NCBI RefSeq assembly: GCF_002836945.1
Contig: NZ_NIJM01000016.1
Coordinates: 1 to 64,000 of the forward strand
Direction: 5' to 3'
Source of the DNA: Shewanella chilikensis
GTDB lineage: Bacteria > Pseudomonadota > Gammaproteobacteria > Enterobacterales > Shewanellaceae
Length of the DNA stretch: 64,000 nucleotides
Part shown: piece by piece, positions 16,712 to 28,916 of the stretch
Numbering within the stretch: position 1 is the stretch's first letter
Layout of the letters: every line of letters starts with the position of its first letter
The notes under the pieces: model-generated
What the model was told of the DNA's origin: nothing
What the model saw: only the letters and a program-made list of their open reading frames with translations
Databases searched by the model: none
Made by a program: the position numbers and the translations under genes

Positions 16712-18094
16712 TCAGAGTCGGGCAAAATCATTGAAAAGGGCAATACTCATCAACATCAGCAGCAACGCCGCCCCAAATCTGAATCCAATTTCCTGTACCC
16801 GTTCGGATACAGGCTTACCTGTTATTACTTCCACCAAGTAATACATCAAGTGTCCCCCGTCCAGCACTGGCAACGGCAAGAGGTTAATAATGCCGAGGTT
16901 TACGCTTATCAGGGCGAGGAACCCGAGAAAATATACCAACCCTATGTTGGCGCTGTTACCGGCCCCCTGTGCAATGGAGATGGGGCCACTCAAATTTTTA
17001 ACCGAAACATCACCGGTAAACAACTTGGCGATCATCTTAAAGCTGACGACCACAAGTTGCCATGTTTTATCTGCCGCCACCGAAATGGACTCAAGTGGGC
17101 CATACTGCAAATCCAGCAACATATTGTCCGGCCACTTGGGGGCTTTGGGCGCCAGGCCGATGACACCTTCCATTTCGCCATTGGCACCCTTGCGGCTGTC
17201 CGGGATCAGAGTGAAGGTCTGTTGCTCCCCACTGCGCTTAACCGTCAGTTGCAACGGCTTACCGGCTGATACTTTAATTTGTCCGACAAAGGTTTGCCAG
17301 TCGCTGTATACCTCACCATTGACGGCCACCAGAATATCACCGGCCTTAACTCCGGCCTTGGCGGCCGCACCGCCTTCGGTAACCGTCTCCACTTCAGGGA
17401 TCACATCCGGGCGGAAGATATCCAGCCCCAGGGTGCTGAAGGGGGATTCTTTTTCCGGATCGAAACGCCAGTTACGGATATCCAATTGATAGGTGCGCCC
17501 AGAAGGCTCAAGACCATCGTCAGGCTGAGATATCTGGTCGAGCGGCCTCAGGGTCAAGCTCATGCTGTCATCGCCGATATGACCGACCAGCGCCAGATTC
17601 ACTTCTTCCCAGTTGCGTACCTTTTGCCCGGAAACCGCCACTATCTGCTGAGGGCCATCTATCTGCATCACGGCCGCTGGCGAGCCGGGTCTGACATCGC
17701 TGATCACCGGCTTGAGTGAAGGCACGCCGATAAGATACATAATATAGAGCGCGAAAATGGCAAAGATAAAGTTGGCTATCGGCCCGGCAGCGACTATTGC
17801 GATACGCGCCCAGACACTCTTGCGATTAAAGGCCTGCTCTTTAAGCTCCTCGGGCACATCCTCAACCCGCTCGTCGAGCATTTTGACATAGCCACCCAGC
17901 GGGATCATGGCAATCACATATTCGGTGCCATCTTTACCGAAGCGACGCCAAATCGCCTTACCAAAGCCGATGGAGAAACGCTCTACCTTGACACCACAGC
18001 GCCTGGCTACCCAAAAGTGGCCATATTCATGGGCGGTGATCAGTATCCCCAAGGCGACGATAAAAGCGCCCAGGTTCCATAAAAAATCAAACAT
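16712..18094 (-). CDS. rseP: Site-2 intramembrane zinc protease RseP
   Basis: RseP cuts the anti-sigma factor RseA within the membrane, releasing sigma-E when outer membrane assembly fails. The zinc site is HEYGH near residue 22, and the third ligand lies in LPLPVLDGGHL near the C terminus. Two PDZ domains occupy the middle. 460 residues with about four membrane helices is normal. Its place next to bamA links the stress sensor to the assembly machine. Confidence 0.97.
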   Translation of the reverse strand: MFDFLWNLGAFIVALGILITAHEYGHFWVARRCGVKVERFSIGFGKAIWRRFGKDGTEYVIAMIPLGGYVKMLDERVEDVPEELKEQAFNRKSVWARIAIVAAGPIANFIFAIFALYIMYLIGVPSLKPVISDVRPGSPAAVMQIDGPQQIVAVSGQKVRNWEEVNLALVGHIGDDSMSLTLRPLDQISQPDDGLEPSGRTYQLDIRNWRFDPEKESPFSTLGLDIFRPDVIPEVETVTEGGAAAKAGVKAGDILVAVNGEVYSDWQTFVGQIKVSAGKPLQLTVKRSGEQQTFTLIPDSRKGANGEMEGVIGLAPKAPKWPDNMLLDLQYGPLESISVAADKTWQLVVVSFKMIAKLFTGDVSVKNLSGPISIAQGAGNSANIGLVYFLGFLALISVNLGIINLLPLPVLDGGHLMYYLVEVITGKPVSERVQEIGFRFGAALLLMLMSIALFNDFARL

Positions 18095-18109
18095 CAGACC
18101 TTATTTTCC

Positions 18110-19300
18110 TCACTTGCATACGGCGATAGCTTCCTCGGCATACTGACGACTTTGGCCGTCCAATGCCAGAATATCCGCTATGGAATTTAAAGGCGATTGC
18201 GGCACACGGGCCAAGCAGGCTTCATTGACCCGGGCGATATCGGTAAAGCCAATTTCCCCTTTAAGGAAGCTGGCAACAGCCATTTCATTGGCCGCATTGA
18301 TGACTGTGGTCGCCTCCTGCCCCGCGACACTGGCAGTCATTGCCAACTCAAGGCAAGGATAACGGGCAAAATCCGGCTCACAGAAGCTCAATTGTCCGAC
18401 TTTGAAAAAGTCCAAAGGTTCAACCCCTGAGACAATTCTCTCCGGATAGGCCATGCAATGAGCTATCGGGGTACGCATATCCGGATTACCGAGCTGTGCC
18501 AACACGCTGCCATCCTGATACTGCACCATGGAATGAATCACACTCTGGGGGTGGATAACCACCTTAAGCTGCTCGGCACTGGCGTTGAACAACCAGCGCG
18601 CCTCCACATACTCAAGTCCCTTATTCATCATAGTCGCCGAATCGACAGAAATTTTAGGCCCCATGGACCAATTCGGATGCTTGATGGCCTGGGCCGGTGT
18701 CACACTCGCCAGACTGGCAAGCTCAGCGCTCAAGAATGGCCCACCTGAGCCGGTGAGCAAAATCGATGAAATACCTGCACCTTGAAGATCGCAATAGCCC
18801 AGCTGTTGCTGCACGGCTTCCGGCAAACATTGGAAAATAGCGTTATGCTCACTGTCTACCGGCAGCAGAGTCGCGCCCGACTGACGGGTGGCTTCCATAA
18901 ATAAGCGCCCGGACATCACCAGTGCCTCTTTGTTGGCCAGCAGCACCCGCTTGCCGGCCTTGACTGCCGCCAGCGTTGGCAACATGCCGGCGGCACCGAC
19001 TATGGCAGCCATCACGGTATCGACCCGGCTGTGAGCCACCAGCTCAAGTAGTTCTGACTCACCGCTACTGACGCGGGTAGCAGAGTCGGCCCCCAAACGC
19101 CCAGCCAATAACTTGGCAGCATTGGGGTCAACCATATGGGCAATTTCAGGTCGGTGGATCGCACACAACTCGGCCATCTTGTCGACATTGGTATTGGCCA
19201 CCAGCGCATAAACCTTATATGCCGCCGGGTTATGTTGGATCACACTGAGGGTACTGGCACCAATTGAGCCAGTCGCTCCTAAAATCACCATGTTTTGCAT
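18110..19300 (-). CDS. ispC: 1-deoxy-D-xylulose 5-phosphate reductoisomerase
   Basis: Second enzyme of the MEP isoprenoid pathway, making MEP from DXP with NADPH. NADPH-binding [10 protein letters not shown] is at the N terminus, the metal-binding VDSEHNAIF and [13 protein letters not shown] segments follow. I place the start at MQNMVIL (19300), four bases after the cdsA stop; an in-frame ATG 21 bases earlier would overlap cdsA and adds residues not typical of the family. 396 residues. The product feeds UppS two genes upstream. Confidence 0.96.
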   Translation of the reverse strand: MQNMVILGATGSIGASTLSVIQHNPAAYKVYALVANTNVDKMAELCAIHRPEIAHMVDPNAAKLLAGRLGADSATRVSSGESELLELVAHSRVDTVMAAIVGAAGMLPTLAAVKAGKRVLLANKEALVMSGRLFMEATRQSGATLLPVDSEHNAIFQCLPEAVQQQLGYCDLQGAGISSILLTGSGGPFLSAELASLASVTPAQAIKHPNWSMGPKISVDSATMMNKGLEYVEARWLFNASAEQLKVVIHPQSVIHSMVQYQDGSVLAQLGNPDMRTPIAHCMAYPERIVSGVEPLDFFKVGQLSFCEPDFARYPCLELAMTASVAGQEATTVINAANEMAVASFLKGEIGFTDIARVNEACLARVPQSPLNSIADILALDGQSRQYAEEAIAVCK

Positions 19301-19304
19301 AGCA

Positions 19305-20162
19305 CTACATCCAGAATGCAATATAGATAAGGGTAAATACGGGCAAGGCTGCGGTCAGGCTGTCGATGCGATCCAGCACACCACCGTGGCCGGGCAATAT
19401 GGTGCCCGAGTCTTTAATTTTAGCGGCGCGCTTGAACATGCTCTCGGACAGATCGCCGAGCGCCGAGGCCAGAGCGGTAAATAGAGTCACTGCTATCAGC
19501 AATCCAAGCTCCTGCTCGGGGGAGAAATAGCAAACTCCGGCCACCACCACCATGGTGGTCAGCAGGCCGCCCAGTAAACCTTCCAGGGTCTTGGCCGGGC
19601 TGACATTGGGCATAAGCTTAATCCGCCCCAGCGCTTTACCGGCAAAGTAGGCGCCCGAATCAGCGGCCCATACCGTCAGCATCACCAAGAACACCAGGAT
19701 ACCGCCAAAATAAGGGTCAGCAGGACTGCTAAGCGCTTTGAGGGCGATCAGGGAAGCGAAACAAGGTAGCAGGGTCAACTGGCCGAACATGGACTTGAGC
19801 ATGGGGCTGCCCTGCCAGAGTTTGGCGCTGCGGGGATAGGAGATCACCAGCACCAGAGAGAACAGCCACCAACAGGCACCAATAAGAATGATGGCCAGCA
19901 TGATGGGGTGTAACTGACCTCTGGACCAGACGGCATCGGTCGGCACCAGTAGGTTAATCGCCACCAAGACTATCGCCAGAGTGGCGGTAAAACTCCATTG
20001 AGTGACCTCACAACGGCTGTCGATAATGCGGCCCCACTCTTTTGCCGCAATCAAGAATACCGCCACCAGGGCCCATGAAAAATAACTCGCCGGGAGCAAA
20101 AAAATGGCTCCCATAACCAGTGGGATTAACCAAATTGCTGTTATTATTCGTTGTTTTAGCAA
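19305..20162 (-). CDS. cdsA: Phosphatidate cytidylyltransferase
   Basis: Makes CDP-diacylglycerol, precursor of the membrane phospholipids. About eight hydrophobic segments, and the C-terminal signature ending [19 protein letters not shown]. 285 residues is the E. coli length. It lies between uppS and ispC in a tight lipid and isoprenoid gene block. Confidence 0.97.
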   Translation of the reverse strand: MLKQRIITAIWLIPLVMGAIFLLPASYFSWALVAVFLIAAKEWGRIIDSRCEVTQWSFTATLAIVLVAINLLVPTDAVWSRGQLHPIMLAIILIGACWWLFSLVLVISYPRSAKLWQGSPMLKSMFGQLTLLPCFASLIALKALSSPADPYFGGILVFLVMLTVWAADSGAYFAGKALGRIKLMPNVSPAKTLEGLLGGLLTTMVVVAGVCYFSPEQELGLLIAVTLFTALASALGDLSESMFKRAAKIKDSGTILPGHGGVLDRIDSLTAALPVFTLIYIAFWM

Positions 20163-20182
20163 AAAATGTCCCTCGTAAGATG

Positions 20183-21010
20183 TTATTCGCTGCGTATTTC
20201 TTCTATCTGACTTCCGGTCAGACCGAAACGACGCTGGCGGCTGGCAAAAGTCGCCACAGCCTGGCGAAATGCCTGCTCATCAAAATCCGGCCAAAGGGTG
20301 TCGGTAAAGACCAACTCGGCATAGGCCGCCTGCCAGAGAATAAAATTACTGATGCGGTAATCCCCGCCCGTACGGATCATTAAATCAACTTCATGTTGAT
20401 TTTGCATGCACAAATGTTCTGCCAAGGCCTCTTCACTGAACTGACTGCTGGTCATTTCACCGGATTCGACTTTTTCTGCCAGTTTGCGGGCGGCCTGCAT
20501 TATGTCCCAGCGGCCACCATAATTAGCGGCGACATTGAGGATTAGCTCTGAGTTGGCAGCGGTTTTCTCTTCGGCTGCACGGATCTGCTTTTGCAGTCTC
20601 TCGGAAAAACGACTGGTATCCCCAATAATATTCAACCGGACACCATTTTGGTGCAGTAGCTTGATTTCCCGGCGCAGTACGGTAAAGAACAGTTCCATCA
20701 ACAGGCTAACTTCCTGGTCCGGACGACGCCAGTTTTCACTGGAAAACGCGAACAGGGTCAACGAACGTACCCCGAGTTGCCTTGCAGTACTTACGGCCCG
20801 GCGCACGGCTTTGACTCCGGCCTTATGGCCAAAAACCCTGGCTTTACCCTGGGCCTGAGCCCAACGGCCGTTACCATCCATAATGATAGCCACATGCTGC
20901 GGGATAGACTGTTTTACCAGCTCTGAAAGCTGTTCAGGTAAGCACTTTGAAGTCTGGCAGTCACCTGTGCTGGTTGGAGTCGTAGGATCGGCTTCCATAT
21001 TGGATGACAT
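20183..21010 (-). CDS. uppS: Undecaprenyl diphosphate synthase (UppS/IspU)
   Basis: Builds the C55 carrier lipid for peptidoglycan and O-antigen. [14 protein letters not shown] holds the catalytic Asp, and NYGGRWDI is the second signature. The start is uncertain: ATG codons at 21010 and 20998 and a TTG at 21022 are all in frame. The N-terminal ~30 residues before the conserved core are low-complexity (TTPTSTGD) and longer than in E. coli. Confidence 0.95.
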   Translation of the reverse strand: MSSNMEADPTTPTSTGDCQTSKCLPEQLSELVKQSIPQHVAIIMDGNGRWAQAQGKARVFGHKAGVKAVRRAVSTARQLGVRSLTLFAFSSENWRRPDQEVSLLMELFFTVLRREIKLLHQNGVRLNIIGDTSRFSERLQKQIRAAEEKTAANSELILNVAANYGGRWDIMQAARKLAEKVESGEMTSSQFSEEALAEHLCMQNQHEVDLMIRTGGDYRISNFILWQAAYAELVFTDTLWPDFDEQAFRQAVATFASRQRRFGLTGSQIEEIRSE

Positions 21011-21040
21011 CTGAATAAACAACCCTTATAAATAGACAAA

Positions 21041-21068
21041 CGCCGCGTAGTATACCCCTACACGGCGC
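21041..21068 (-). terminator. Hairpin between frr and uppS
   Basis: CGCCGCGTAG and CTACACGGCG pair with a single mismatch across a 7- to 8-base loop. On the minus strand a modestly T-rich stretch follows. It may reduce read-through from the translation genes into the lipid genes. Confidence 0.4.
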
Positions 21069-21094
21069 ATCAACTCTAGTTTAGCGAGTCAATA

Positions 21095-21652
21095 TCAGAC
21101 TTCCATCAATTCCGCTTCTTTCGCGGCCAACAGCTCGTCTATCTTCTTGATATGTGCGTCAGTTATCTTCTGCACTTCCTCTTCGCTACGGCGTACATCA
21201 TCCTCGGTACACTCTTTATCCTTCTCCAGGTTTTTCACCGCAGAGTTGGCATCACGCCGAACGTTACGCACGGCAATACGACCGTTTTCCGCTTCGGCGC
21301 GAACCACTTTAACCAGATCACGGCGGCGCTCTTCGGTCAGGGCCGGCAGAGGGATACGGATAGTGGCACCGGCAGACATAGGGTTCAGGCCCAAATCTGA
21401 GCTCATGATCGCCTTTTCTACTGCCTGGATCATGCTACGGTCGAACACGTTAACCGCCAGAGTGCGGCTGTCTTCAACTGAAATATTACCCACCTGCTTG
21501 AGCGGGGTCATGGTGCCGTAGTAAGACACCTGGATAGAATCCAGCAGTGCGGGGTGAGCACGGCCGGTACGCACCTTGGCCATTTGTGCCTTGGTGGCTT
21601 CCACACACTTGTCCATACGAACCTGTGCATCTTCTTTAATCGCATCAATCAC
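21095..21652 (-). CDS. frr: Ribosome recycling factor
   Basis: Splits post-termination ribosomes together with EF-G. The 185-residue protein shows the family segments [15 protein letters not shown], and in the middle [13 protein letters not shown], and the helical C-terminal half. It is 28 bases after pyrH, in the conserved rpsB-tsf-pyrH-frr order. Confidence 0.98.
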   Translation of the reverse strand: MIDAIKEDAQVRMDKCVEATKAQMAKVRTGRAHPALLDSIQVSYYGTMTPLKQVGNISVEDSRTLAVNVFDRSMIQAVEKAIMSSDLGLNPMSAGATIRIPLPALTEERRRDLVKVVRAEAENGRIAVRNVRRDANSAVKNLEKDKECTEDDVRRSEEEVQKITDAHIKKIDELLAAKEAELMEV

Positions 21653-21680
21653 GTTAAATGTCCTTTTTGCAATCAGTCGG

Positions 21681-22412
21681 TTATTTCGTTTTGATCAGCG
21701 TGCCTTCGGCTTCTTCACCCATGATAACCCGGCGCAGCGCACCTGGTTTGTTCATATTGAAGACCAATATAGGCATGTCGTGGTCACGGGCCATGGTGAA
21801 AGCTGCCAGATCCATGACTTTCAATTCTTTATCCAGAACTTCATTGTAACTCAGTTCATCGTATTTGACGGCTTCAGGGTTCTTCATAGGATCATCTGAA
21901 TATACGCCATCAACTTTAGTGCCTTTTAGCACGACTTCTGCTTCAATTTCAATCCCTCTCAGGCAAGCAGCAGAGTCAGTAGTACAGAATGGGTTACCGG
22001 TACCGGCAGCAAAAATCACCACGCGTCCGGACTTAAGCAAGCTGATAGCTTCGGCCCAGTTGTATCTATCGCACACGCCATTGAGCGGAATAGCAGACAT
22101 CAGACGGGCATTAACATAGGCACGGTGCAGCGCATCACGCATTGCCAGACCATTCATCACTGTCGCCAGCATACCCATGTGATCGCCCACCACGCGGTTC
22201 ATACCGGCCTTGGCCAGCCCTTCACCACGGAACAGGTTTCCGCCACCGATGACCACGCCAACCTGAATGCCGAGCTCAACCAGCTCTTTAATCTCCTGGG
22301 CCATACGATCCAGTACTTTGGGATCGATACCGAAGCCTTCTTCGCCCATCAGGGCTTCGCCACTCAGTTTCAGCAGAATACGTCGAAATGCAGGTTTTGG
22401 GTTGGTGCTCAT
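21681..22412 (-). CDS. pyrH: UMP kinase
   Basis: Phosphorylates UMP to UDP for pyrimidine supply; a hexameric amino-acid-kinase-fold enzyme regulated by GTP and UTP in enterics. LKLSGEAL near the N terminus and GGGNLFRG are nucleotide-binding signatures. 243 residues. A GC-rich hairpin separates it from tsf. Confidence 0.98.
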   Translation of the reverse strand: MSTNPKPAFRRILLKLSGEALMGEEGFGIDPKVLDRMAQEIKELVELGIQVGVVIGGGNLFRGEGLAKAGMNRVVGDHMGMLATVMNGLAMRDALHRAYVNARLMSAIPLNGVCDRYNWAEAISLLKSGRVVIFAAGTGNPFCTTDSAACLRGIEIEAEVVLKGTKVDGVYSDDPMKNPEAVKYDELSYNEVLDKELKVMDLAAFTMARDHDMPILVFNMNKPGALRRVIMGEEAEGTLIKTK

Positions 22413-22433
22413 CTTTTTCTGTCCTGGTCATAA

Positions 22434-22461
22434 CAAGACCGCAGCGGCTGCTGCGGTCTTG
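22434..22461 (-). terminator. Strong hairpin between tsf and pyrH
   Basis: Twelve-base arms CAAGACCGCAGC and GCTGCGGTCTTG are perfect complements around 4 bases. A clear T-run is lacking on the minus strand, so it could be a partial terminator or an mRNA processing or stability element that sets the tsf to pyrH ratio. Confidence 0.5.
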
Positions 22462-22481
22462 GGAGGGTTAAGAATTGGCGA

Positions 22482-23333
22482 TTAAGCCTTCTTGGAAGCA
22501 GCGATTTGGGCAGCTACTTCAGAAGCAAAATCTTCTTCTTTCTTCTCGATACCTTCACCCACTTCCAAGCGGATGAAGTTAGTCACAGTGGCGCCTTTCT
22601 CTTTCAGAACTTCGCCAACAGTTTTCTTTGGCTCCATGATGAATGGCTGACCAGTCAGAGAAACCTCACCGGTGAACTTCTTCATGCGGCCGGCAACCAT
22701 CTTCTCAGCGATTTCCTGAGGCTTGCCTTCGTTCATAGCGATTTCAACTTGAACGGAACGCTCTTTCTCAACCACTTCAGCTGGAACGTCTTCTGGGTTA
22801 ACGTACTCAGGCTTGGAGGCAGCAACGTGCATTGCAATGTGCTTCAGCGTTTCTTCATCGGCTTCACCGGTAACAACAACACCGATGCGATCGCCGTGAC
22901 GGTAGAAAGCCATCTTGTCACCGTCGATGTACTCAACGCGACGAACGTTGATGTTTTCACCGATCTTGGCAACCAGGGCAACACGTGCTTCTTCGAACTG
23001 GGCTTTCAGATCTTCAACAGTCACTTTGGCAGCAGCGGCTGCGTCCAGAACTTCATTGGCGAAAGCCAGGAAGTTGGAGTCTTTGGCTACGAAGTCAGTC
23101 TGGCAGTTAACTTCAACCAGAGCAGTGTAACCAGCACCGTTTTTGATCAGGATAGTACCTTCGGCAGCGATGTTACCGGCTTTCTTGGCCGCTTTAGCCG
23201 CGCCGCTCTTACGCATGTTATCGATTGCAGCTTCGATATCACCGTTAGTTTCGGTCAGGGCTTTTTTACAATCCATCATGCCTGCGCCAGTACGGTCGCG
23301 CAGTTCTTTAACCAGGGCAGCAGTAATTGCCAT
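22482..23333 (-). CDS. tsf: Elongation factor Ts
   Basis: Nucleotide exchange factor of EF-Tu. The UBA-like N terminus ([20 protein letters not shown]) and the core signature ([12 protein letters not shown]) are clear; the C-terminal half holds the dimerisation module. 283 residues is normal. It is cotranscribed with rpsB, with an attenuator-like hairpin between them. Confidence 0.98.
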   Translation of the reverse strand: MAITAALVKELRDRTGAGMMDCKKALTETNGDIEAAIDNMRKSGAAKAAKKAGNIAAEGTILIKNGAGYTALVEVNCQTDFVAKDSNFLAFANEVLDAAAAAKVTVEDLKAQFEEARVALVAKIGENINVRRVEYIDGDKMAFYRHGDRIGVVVTGEADEETLKHIAMHVAASKPEYVNPEDVPAEVVEKERSVQVEIAMNEGKPQEIAEKMVAGRMKKFTGEVSLTGQPFIMEPKKTVGEVLKEKGATVTNFIRLEVGEGIEKKEEDFASEVAAQIAASKKA

Positions 23334-23390
23334 TGTTAAATCCTCAATTGATAATTCGACAAATTTAACCTGTTGATAAGTAGGTATAAA

Positions 23391-23412
23391 ACAGGGGCCA
23401 TATGGCCCCTGT
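23391..23412 (-). terminator. Attenuator or terminator between rpsB and tsf
   Basis: A 22-base perfect palindrome (ACAGGGGCC, ATAT, GGCCCCTGT) followed on the minus strand by TTTTATACC. Just upstream a second inverted repeat, TTAACCAA/TTGGTTAA, spans about 23412-23438. Placement fits the partial terminator known between these two genes in other bacteria. Confidence 0.75.
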
Positions 23413-23465
23413 TAACCAATCATATCTCTTGGTTAATAAGGGTGATGTACTAGCATCGCACCTTA

Positions 23466-24194
23466 TTATTCAGCTTCGATGAAACCGTCTTCTTCAGCTT
23501 GAACAGCCAGGTCCTGACCACGGCCAGCTTTGGCAGCAGCAGCTACAGACTCAGCATACAAACGGATTGCACGCATAGCGTCGTCGTTACCAGGAATGAT
23601 GTAGTCAACGCCATCTGGAGCAGAGTTGGTATCTACTACGGCAACAACTGGGATACCCAGGTTGTTGGCTTCTTTGATAGCGATGTGTTCATGGTCGGCA
23701 CCGATAACGAAAATGGCGTCTGGCAGACCGCCCATGTTCTTGATACCACCCAGAGACTTCTCAAGCTTTTCCAGCTCACGGGTACGCATCAGCGCTTCTT
23801 TCTTGGTCAGCTTGTCGAAAGTACCGTCAACAGACTGGGTTTCCAGATCTTTCAGGCGCTTGATTGACTGACGAACGGTTTTCCAGTTGGTCAGCATACC
23901 GCCGAGCCAGCGCTTGTCCACGTAGAACTGCTCGCAAGATACGGCAGCTTCTTTAATGGCTTCACTGGCAGCGCGCTTGGTGCCTACGAACAGGATTTTA
24001 CCTTTCTTGGAAGCAATGTTGCTGATGAAAGCCAGAGCTTCATTGAACATTGGCACAGTGTGCTCGAGGTTGATGATGTGTACACCGTTGCGGGCGCCGA
24101 AGATGAAAGGCTTCATCTTAGGGTTCCAGTAACGGGTTTGGTGACCGAAGTGTACACCGGCCTGGAGCATATCGCGCATTGAAACTGTAGTCAT
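23466..24194 (-). CDS. rpsB: 30S ribosomal protein S2
   Basis: Small-subunit protein that joins late in assembly. The N terminus ([22 protein letters not shown]) and the later [21 protein letters not shown] segment are diagnostic. 242 residues. First gene of the minus-strand core run; its leader lies in the 415-bp divergent region shared with map. Confidence 0.99.
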   Translation of the reverse strand: MTTVSMRDMLQAGVHFGHQTRYWNPKMKPFIFGARNGVHIINLEHTVPMFNEALAFISNIASKKGKILFVGTKRAASEAIKEAAVSCEQFYVDKRWLGGMLTNWKTVRQSIKRLKDLETQSVDGTFDKLTKKEALMRTRELEKLEKSLGGIKNMGGLPDAIFVIGADHEHIAIKEANNLGIPVVAVVDTNSAPDGVDYIIPGNDDAMRAIRLYAESVAAAAKAGRGQDLAVQAEEDGFIEAE

Positions 24195-24609
24195 TTTCTA
24201 TACCTTAATTTAAGGGGTTAGACCTCCACGCATCCCATGTCTTCGACCCTTTGGCCAAGCCGCGGGCACCCCGAAGAATGTGTCGATACGTGTGTGATTT
24301 AGTATTTGAGTTAAATGCCATGTATAATGGCCGCCATCTTTACTCTTACCTGCCGACAAAATGGGTTCCCCCATCAAAGGCAGCCGACTTGAAGCTAATT
24401 CGAACTCATAGAGTCGTCAACTCAAAGTCACTTAGAGTCAAACATAACGGCGCGCTTTATACCATAAATCGCCGGCAAACACAAACTTTTTACCGCTCTC
24501 ATGTCGGCCTTAAACTCAGTTCAAAGCCGCGTCAGCAGCGTTATTTTACCGTTTCACAAACAAGGTGAATTGGCCTTGGCCAAGGCACTCGTTATTAAGA
24601 GAAAGCCCC
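24195..24609. promoter_or_regulatory. Divergent control region between rpsB and map
   Basis: This 415-bp stretch must hold the promoter and long mRNA leader of rpsB (minus), where S2 autoregulation is known in other gammaproteobacteria, and the promoter of map (plus). A TATAAT sits at 24323-24328 on the plus strand, with only a weak -35 at the right distance. A plus-strand open frame across the region lacks a ribosome site and looks non-coding. Confidence 0.5.
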
Positions 24610-25413
24610 ATGAGTATAGTCATCAAGACAGCAGAAGAAATTGAGAAAATGCGCGCCGCCGGCAAGCTGGCCGCCAATGTGTTGGAAATGATAGCCCCAC
24701 ACGTCAAGGTCGGGGTCAGTACCAACGAACTCAATGATATCTGCGCCAAATACACCGAAGAACAAGGCGCCATCTCTGCGCCACTCAACTACCACGGTTT
24801 TCCCAAGTCCATCTGCACCTCTATCAATGAAGTGATCTGCCACGGTATTCCCAGCGATCGCGTGCTCAAGGACGGCGATATTCTCAATATCGACATCACT
24901 GTCATCAAGGATGGCTATCACGGCGACACTTCCAAAATGTTCCTTATTGGCGATGTCAGCCCGAAAGATCGCCGCCTGTGCCGCATCGCCCAAGAAAGTC
25001 TCTACGCCGCCATTCGTAAAGTTCGCCCCGGCATGCAGCTGGGCGAAATTGGCACCACGGTTGAGAAGTTTATCAAGGCCAGCAAGTCAGGCCTGGACAA
25101 GTATTCAATCGTGCAGGATTACTGCGGTCACGGCATAGGTGCCGGCTTCCACGAAGAACCACAGGTAGTGCACTACAAAAACAACGACAAGACCATACTG
25201 CGCCCCGGCATGTGCTTTACCATTGAGCCGATGATCAACGCCGGTCGCCATACTTCTGTATTGAACAAGGATGACGGCTGGACTGTCACTACCTCAGATG
25301 GTAAAAATTCAGCTCAGTGGGAACATACTCTGTTGATCACCCAGACCGGCGTAGAAGTTCTGACGCTGCGCGCCGAGGAAGATTTCCCGAGGATCATCAA
25401 TCACGCCAAATAA
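24610..25413 (+). CDS. map: Methionine aminopeptidase, type I
   Basis: Removes the N-terminal Met from new proteins with a small second residue. The pita-bread fold metal ligands lie in [29 protein letters not shown] and CFTIEPMI. The start at [15 protein letters not shown] is chosen because homology begins there; an earlier in-frame start adds residues foreign to the family. 267 residues. Divergent from rpsB, as in E. coli, and followed by glnD. Confidence 0.97.
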   Translation: MSIVIKTAEEIEKMRAAGKLAANVLEMIAPHVKVGVSTNELNDICAKYTEEQGAISAPLNYHGFPKSICTSINEVICHGIPSDRVLKDGDILNIDITVIKDGYHGDTSKMFLIGDVSPKDRRLCRIAQESLYAAIRKVRPGMQLGEIGTTVEKFIKASKSGLDKYSIVQDYCGHGIGAGFHEEPQVVHYKNNDKTILRPGMCFTIEPMINAGRHTSVLNKDDGWTVTTSDGKNSAQWEHTLLITQTGVEVLTLRAEEDFPRIINHAK

Positions 25414-25433
25414 GGCGTCACCCAAGGAATAGA

Positions 25434-28013
25434 ATGAGCACAGCGCTGGCAGCCAAAACGGCACTTTGTGAGCAAAATCAGGCCCTGTTTGACAGGTTTA
25501 CCTCGCGAGAAAAGATAGTCGAACTGGTTACCAGCCGCTGTCGCTTTGTCGATAAGCAGCTGATTGAACAATGGCAGGTCGAAGGGTTGGATGCTTATCC
25601 CATCGCCCTTATCGCCGTTGGCGGCTATGGCCGCGGCGAGCTGCACCCCTATTCAGACATAGATCTGCTGTTTCTGGTGGATGACAACCTGGACCCGGCA
25701 GCCGAGAGCAGGCTCAGCGCCTATATCGCCTTTCTCTGGGACGCTGGTCTTGAAATAGGCCATAGTGTCAGAACCCTGAAAGAAACCCTGCAGCAGGGTC
25801 GCCAGGACATCACAATAGCCACCAACCTATTGGAAGCCAGGTTGCTTACCGGCCCGGAAATCCTGTTTGATACTCTCTATGACGCGATTCGCGAGCACCA
25901 ATTCTGGCCATCGAACGAGTTTTTCAGCGCCAAGCGCGATGAACAGCGCGCCCGCCACGCCAGGGCCAACGCCTTCGACCTCGAGCCCAATATCAAGACC
26001 TGCCCCGGTGGCCTCAGGGATATTCAAACCATAGCCTGGGTCGCCATGCGCCACTTCGATGCCGCCAAACTCGAAGAGTTGGTCGGGCACGGTTTTCTGG
26101 AGCAGGCCGAACTCGAAGAGCTGCTGGAGTGTCAGCACTTCCTCTGGGAGCTGAGGTTTGCCCTGCACCTGGCATCGGGCCGCGACGAAAACCGTTTACT
26201 GTTTGACTTGCAACGCCAAGTAGCCGGCCTCATGGGTTACGAAGACGCTACCCAACTGGCTGTCGAGCAGATGATGAAGCACTATTACCGCACAGTGCGG
26301 CGGGTGATGGAGCTCAACGAGATGCTGCTGCAACTGTTCAAACGCGCCACCTTGGGACATACCCAAGCGCTGGAAATCCAGCCTATAGATGAACACTATC
26401 AGCGTCGCGGCCGCTTTATCGAGGCGCTGGACTTGGCGCTGTTTGACGATCCGGAAGAAATCGTCAGGCTGTTTTTGCATGTGGCCCGCAATTCCAACAT
26501 TCAGGGGATTTACGCCCCAACCCTGAGGGCACTGAGAAGAGCCAGACGGGCCCAGCCACAACCTCTGATGGCCCGGGAGGGCTGCCGCAGGGTATTTATG
26601 GAAATTCTCCGCCATCCTCGCGGTATTGCCGCTCTGTCGCTGATGCACAAACACGGGGTGATGTCGGCTTATTTACCTGCCTGGCGCGCCATTGAGGGCC
26701 AGATGCAGTTCGACCTCTTCCACGCCTACACTGTGGATGAACACACCCACAGGCTGCTGCTCAATATCGACAAATTTGCCCAGGCAGAACAGAAAGAGGA
26801 ATTCCCACTCGGCTCGGTACTGATCAATCAGTTGCCAAAAAAGGGGCTTCTGGTATTGGCGGCCATTTTCCACGACATCGCCAAGGGGCGCGGCGGCGAT
26901 CACAGTAAGCTCGGAGCCGTCGATGCGCTGGAATTTTGCAAACTGCACGGCCTCAACGACCACGACGGCCGCTTAGTCAGCTGGTTGGTGGAGAATCATC
27001 TGTTGATGTCGATTGTCGCCCAGCGGCGGGATATTTCCGATCCGGAAGTGGTCGCCGACTTTGCCGATAAAGTTCGCGATGCGGTGCACCTGAGTTACCT
27101 CTACTGCCTGACGGTAGCCGATATCTGTGCCACCAATGAAAAAACCTGGAACAACTGGAAGGGCTCTCTGCTGAGGGATCTCTATTTTGCCACTCAGAGG
27201 GTGCTTGCCCGCGGCAAAGAAAAACCTGTGGATATTCGTGCTCGGGTGCGGGAGCATCAAGCCAAGGCCAAGAAAGAGTTGCTGCGGCGCGGCTTCAAGG
27301 AAAAAGCGCTGGATCTGTTATGGCAGAGATTCAAGGCCGATTACTTTTTGCGTCATCAACCCAATCAAATCGCCTGGCACGCCGAAGCCATTCTCAAGCA
27401 CAAGCAGGATGAACCTCTGGTGATGGTATCCAAACACACCACCCGTGGCGGCACCGAGCTGTTTGTCTACTGCCAGGACAAACCCAAGCTGTTTGCCACT
27501 GTGATGGCGGTGCTGGACAACAAGAATATCAATGTTCATGATGCCAACATTATGACATCCAAGGACAATTACGCTCTGGATACCTTTGTGATCCTCGAGC
27601 AGGACGGCAAAGCTGTCAGTCAGCTATCGCGGATACAAAGCATACGCAAGGCCCTTGGCAAGGCGCTCAGTGGCGAACAACCCAAGCTCCCGCGCTTTCG
27701 CAAGTTGTCGCGCAAGATGAAACCTTTTAAAGTTCCGACTCAGGTCAGTTTTCTGCCGACCCGCCGCCATGGTACAAGTATGATGGAACTGATAGCCTTG
27801 GATAGCCCGGGTCTGCTGGCCAAGATAGGTGAAACCTTCTATCGCTGTGATGTCACCCTTCTGGCGGCCAAGATCACCACGATAGGCGAGCGCGCCGAGG
27901 ACTTTTTTATTCTACAAACCAATCAGGGACTGGCACTGGATGAAGCCCAGCAACACAGGCTGAAAGAGTCACTGATCAGTGCCCTGTCCCAATTCGGGAC
28001 CCCAACAACCTAA
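25434..28013 (+). CDS. glnD: PII uridylyltransferase / uridylyl-removing enzyme GlnD
   Basis: Nitrogen sensor that adds UMP to PII when glutamine is low and removes it when high. Nucleotidyltransferase motif [17 protein letters not shown] at about residues 63-79; HD phosphohydrolase site [13 protein letters not shown] near 478-492; two ACT domains near 675 and 783 that bind glutamine. The start at MSTALAAK is 20 bases after the map stop and has AAGGAAT before it; the frame also extends upstream into map but that part is out of family. 859 residues is usual. Confidence 0.97.
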   Translation: MSTALAAKTALCEQNQALFDRFTSREKIVELVTSRCRFVDKQLIEQWQVEGLDAYPIALIAVGGYGRGELHPYSDIDLLFLVDDNLDPAAESRLSAYIAFLWDAGLEIGHSVRTLKETLQQGRQDITIATNLLEARLLTGPEILFDTLYDAIREHQFWPSNEFFSAKRDEQRARHARANAFDLEPNIKTCPGGLRDIQTIAWVAMRHFDAAKLEELVGHGFLEQAELEELLECQHFLWELRFALHLASGRDENRLLFDLQRQVAGLMGYEDATQLAVEQMMKHYYRTVRRVMELNEMLLQLFKRATLGHTQALEIQPIDEHYQRRGRFIEALDLALFDDPEEIVRLFLHVARNSNIQGIYAPTLRALRRARRAQPQPLMAREGCRRVFMEILRHPRGIAALSLMHKHGVMSAYLPAWRAIEGQMQFDLFHAYTVDEHTHRLLLNIDKFAQAEQKEEFPLGSVLINQLPKKGLLVLAAIFHDIAKGRGGDHSKLGAVDALEFCKLHGLNDHDGRLVSWLVENHLLMSIVAQRRDISDPEVVADFADKVRDAVHLSYLYCLTVADICATNEKTWNNWKGSLLRDLYFATQRVLARGKEKPVDIRARVREHQAKAKKELLRRGFKEKALDLLWQRFKADYFLRHQPNQIAWHAEAILKHKQDEPLVMVSKHTTRGGTELFVYCQDKPKLFATVMAVLDNKNINVHDANIMTSKDNYALDTFVILEQDGKAVSQLSRIQSIRKALGKALSGEQPKLPRFRKLSRKMKPFKVPTQVSFLPTRRHGTSMMELIALDSPGLLAKIGETFYRCDVTLLAAKITTIGERAEDFFILQTNQGLALDEAQQHRLKESLISALSQFGTPTT

Positions 28014-28030
28014 GTAAACGGGAGAAACCA

Positions 28031-28855
28031 ATGGAGGCTTTACGCCAACGTATTGAGGCGGCTTTTGAAGCTCGCGCACAGATAAGCCCAACCACAGTTG
28101 ACGCCGAGCTGCGTGCCGACGTGGAACGAGTGATTGACATGCTGGACAGAGGCGAGGCCCGAGTGGCCGAGAAACTGGACGGCCAATGGCATGTGCACCA
28201 ATGGCTCAAGAAAGCCGTTTTGCTGTCTTTCCGCATCTTCGACAATGGCGTAATCGACGGGGCCGAAACCAAGTATTTCGACAAAGTACCACAAAAGTTT
28301 GCCGCCTATGATGAAGCGCGTTTTCGCGCCGAAGCCATACGTGTCGTGCCACCTGCTGCAGTACGTAAAGGCTCTTTCATCGGTAAAAACACTGTGCTTA
28401 TGCCCTCTTACGTTAACCTGGGCGCCTATGTAGATGAAGGCACCATGGTCGACACCTGGGCCACGGTTGGCTCCTGCGCACAAATTGGCAAGAACGTGCA
28501 CCTCTCCGGCGGTGTCGGCATCGGTGGCGTACTTGAGCCACTGCAGGCCGGCCCGACCATTATTGAAGACAACTGCTTTATCGGTGCCCGCTCTGAAATA
28601 GTTGAAGGCGTAGTAGTCGAGGCAGGCTCAGTGATCTCCATGGGGGTCTATATCGGCCAGAGCACTCGCATCTATGACCGCGAAACCGGTGAAATTCACT
28701 ATGGCCGGGTTCCAGCAGGTTCTGTGGTGGTGTCAGGCACCCTGCCATCCAGTTGCGGCAAGTACAACCTTTACGCCGCCATCATAGTCAAGAAAGTAGA
28801 CGAAAAGACCCGTGGTAAAGTGGGTATCAACGAACTGCTGCGGATGGTCGACTGA
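28031..28855 (+). CDS. dapD: Tetrahydrodipicolinate N-succinyltransferase
   Basis: Lysine and meso-diaminopimelate synthesis: succinylates tetrahydrodipicolinate with succinyl-CoA. A helical N-terminal domain precedes a left-handed beta helix of hexapeptide repeats (e.g. [21 protein letters not shown]). 274 residues matches E. coli. It follows glnD by 17 bases with GGAG before the ATG; map-glnD-dapD is a conserved order. Confidence 0.98.
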   Translation: MEALRQRIEAAFEARAQISPTTVDAELRADVERVIDMLDRGEARVAEKLDGQWHVHQWLKKAVLLSFRIFDNGVIDGAETKYFDKVPQKFAAYDEARFRAEAIRVVPPAAVRKGSFIGKNTVLMPSYVNLGAYVDEGTMVDTWATVGSCAQIGKNVHLSGGVGIGGVLEPLQAGPTIIEDNCFIGARSEIVEGVVVEAGSVISMGVYIGQSTRIYDRETGEIHYGRVPAGSVVVSGTLPSSCGKYNLYAAIIVKKVDEKTRGKVGINELLRMVD

Positions 28856-28916
28856 CCCTTGCCCTCGGGAGCTAACCTCGAGCAATAAACGCTTTATTAG
28901 GTCAGTATCCCATCTA

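Noticed and set aside
24251..24568. A 105-codon plus-strand frame in the rpsB-map gap
   Set aside because: Starts at a TTG without a ribosome site and covers the region where the rpsB promoter and leader should be; composition is not protein-like.
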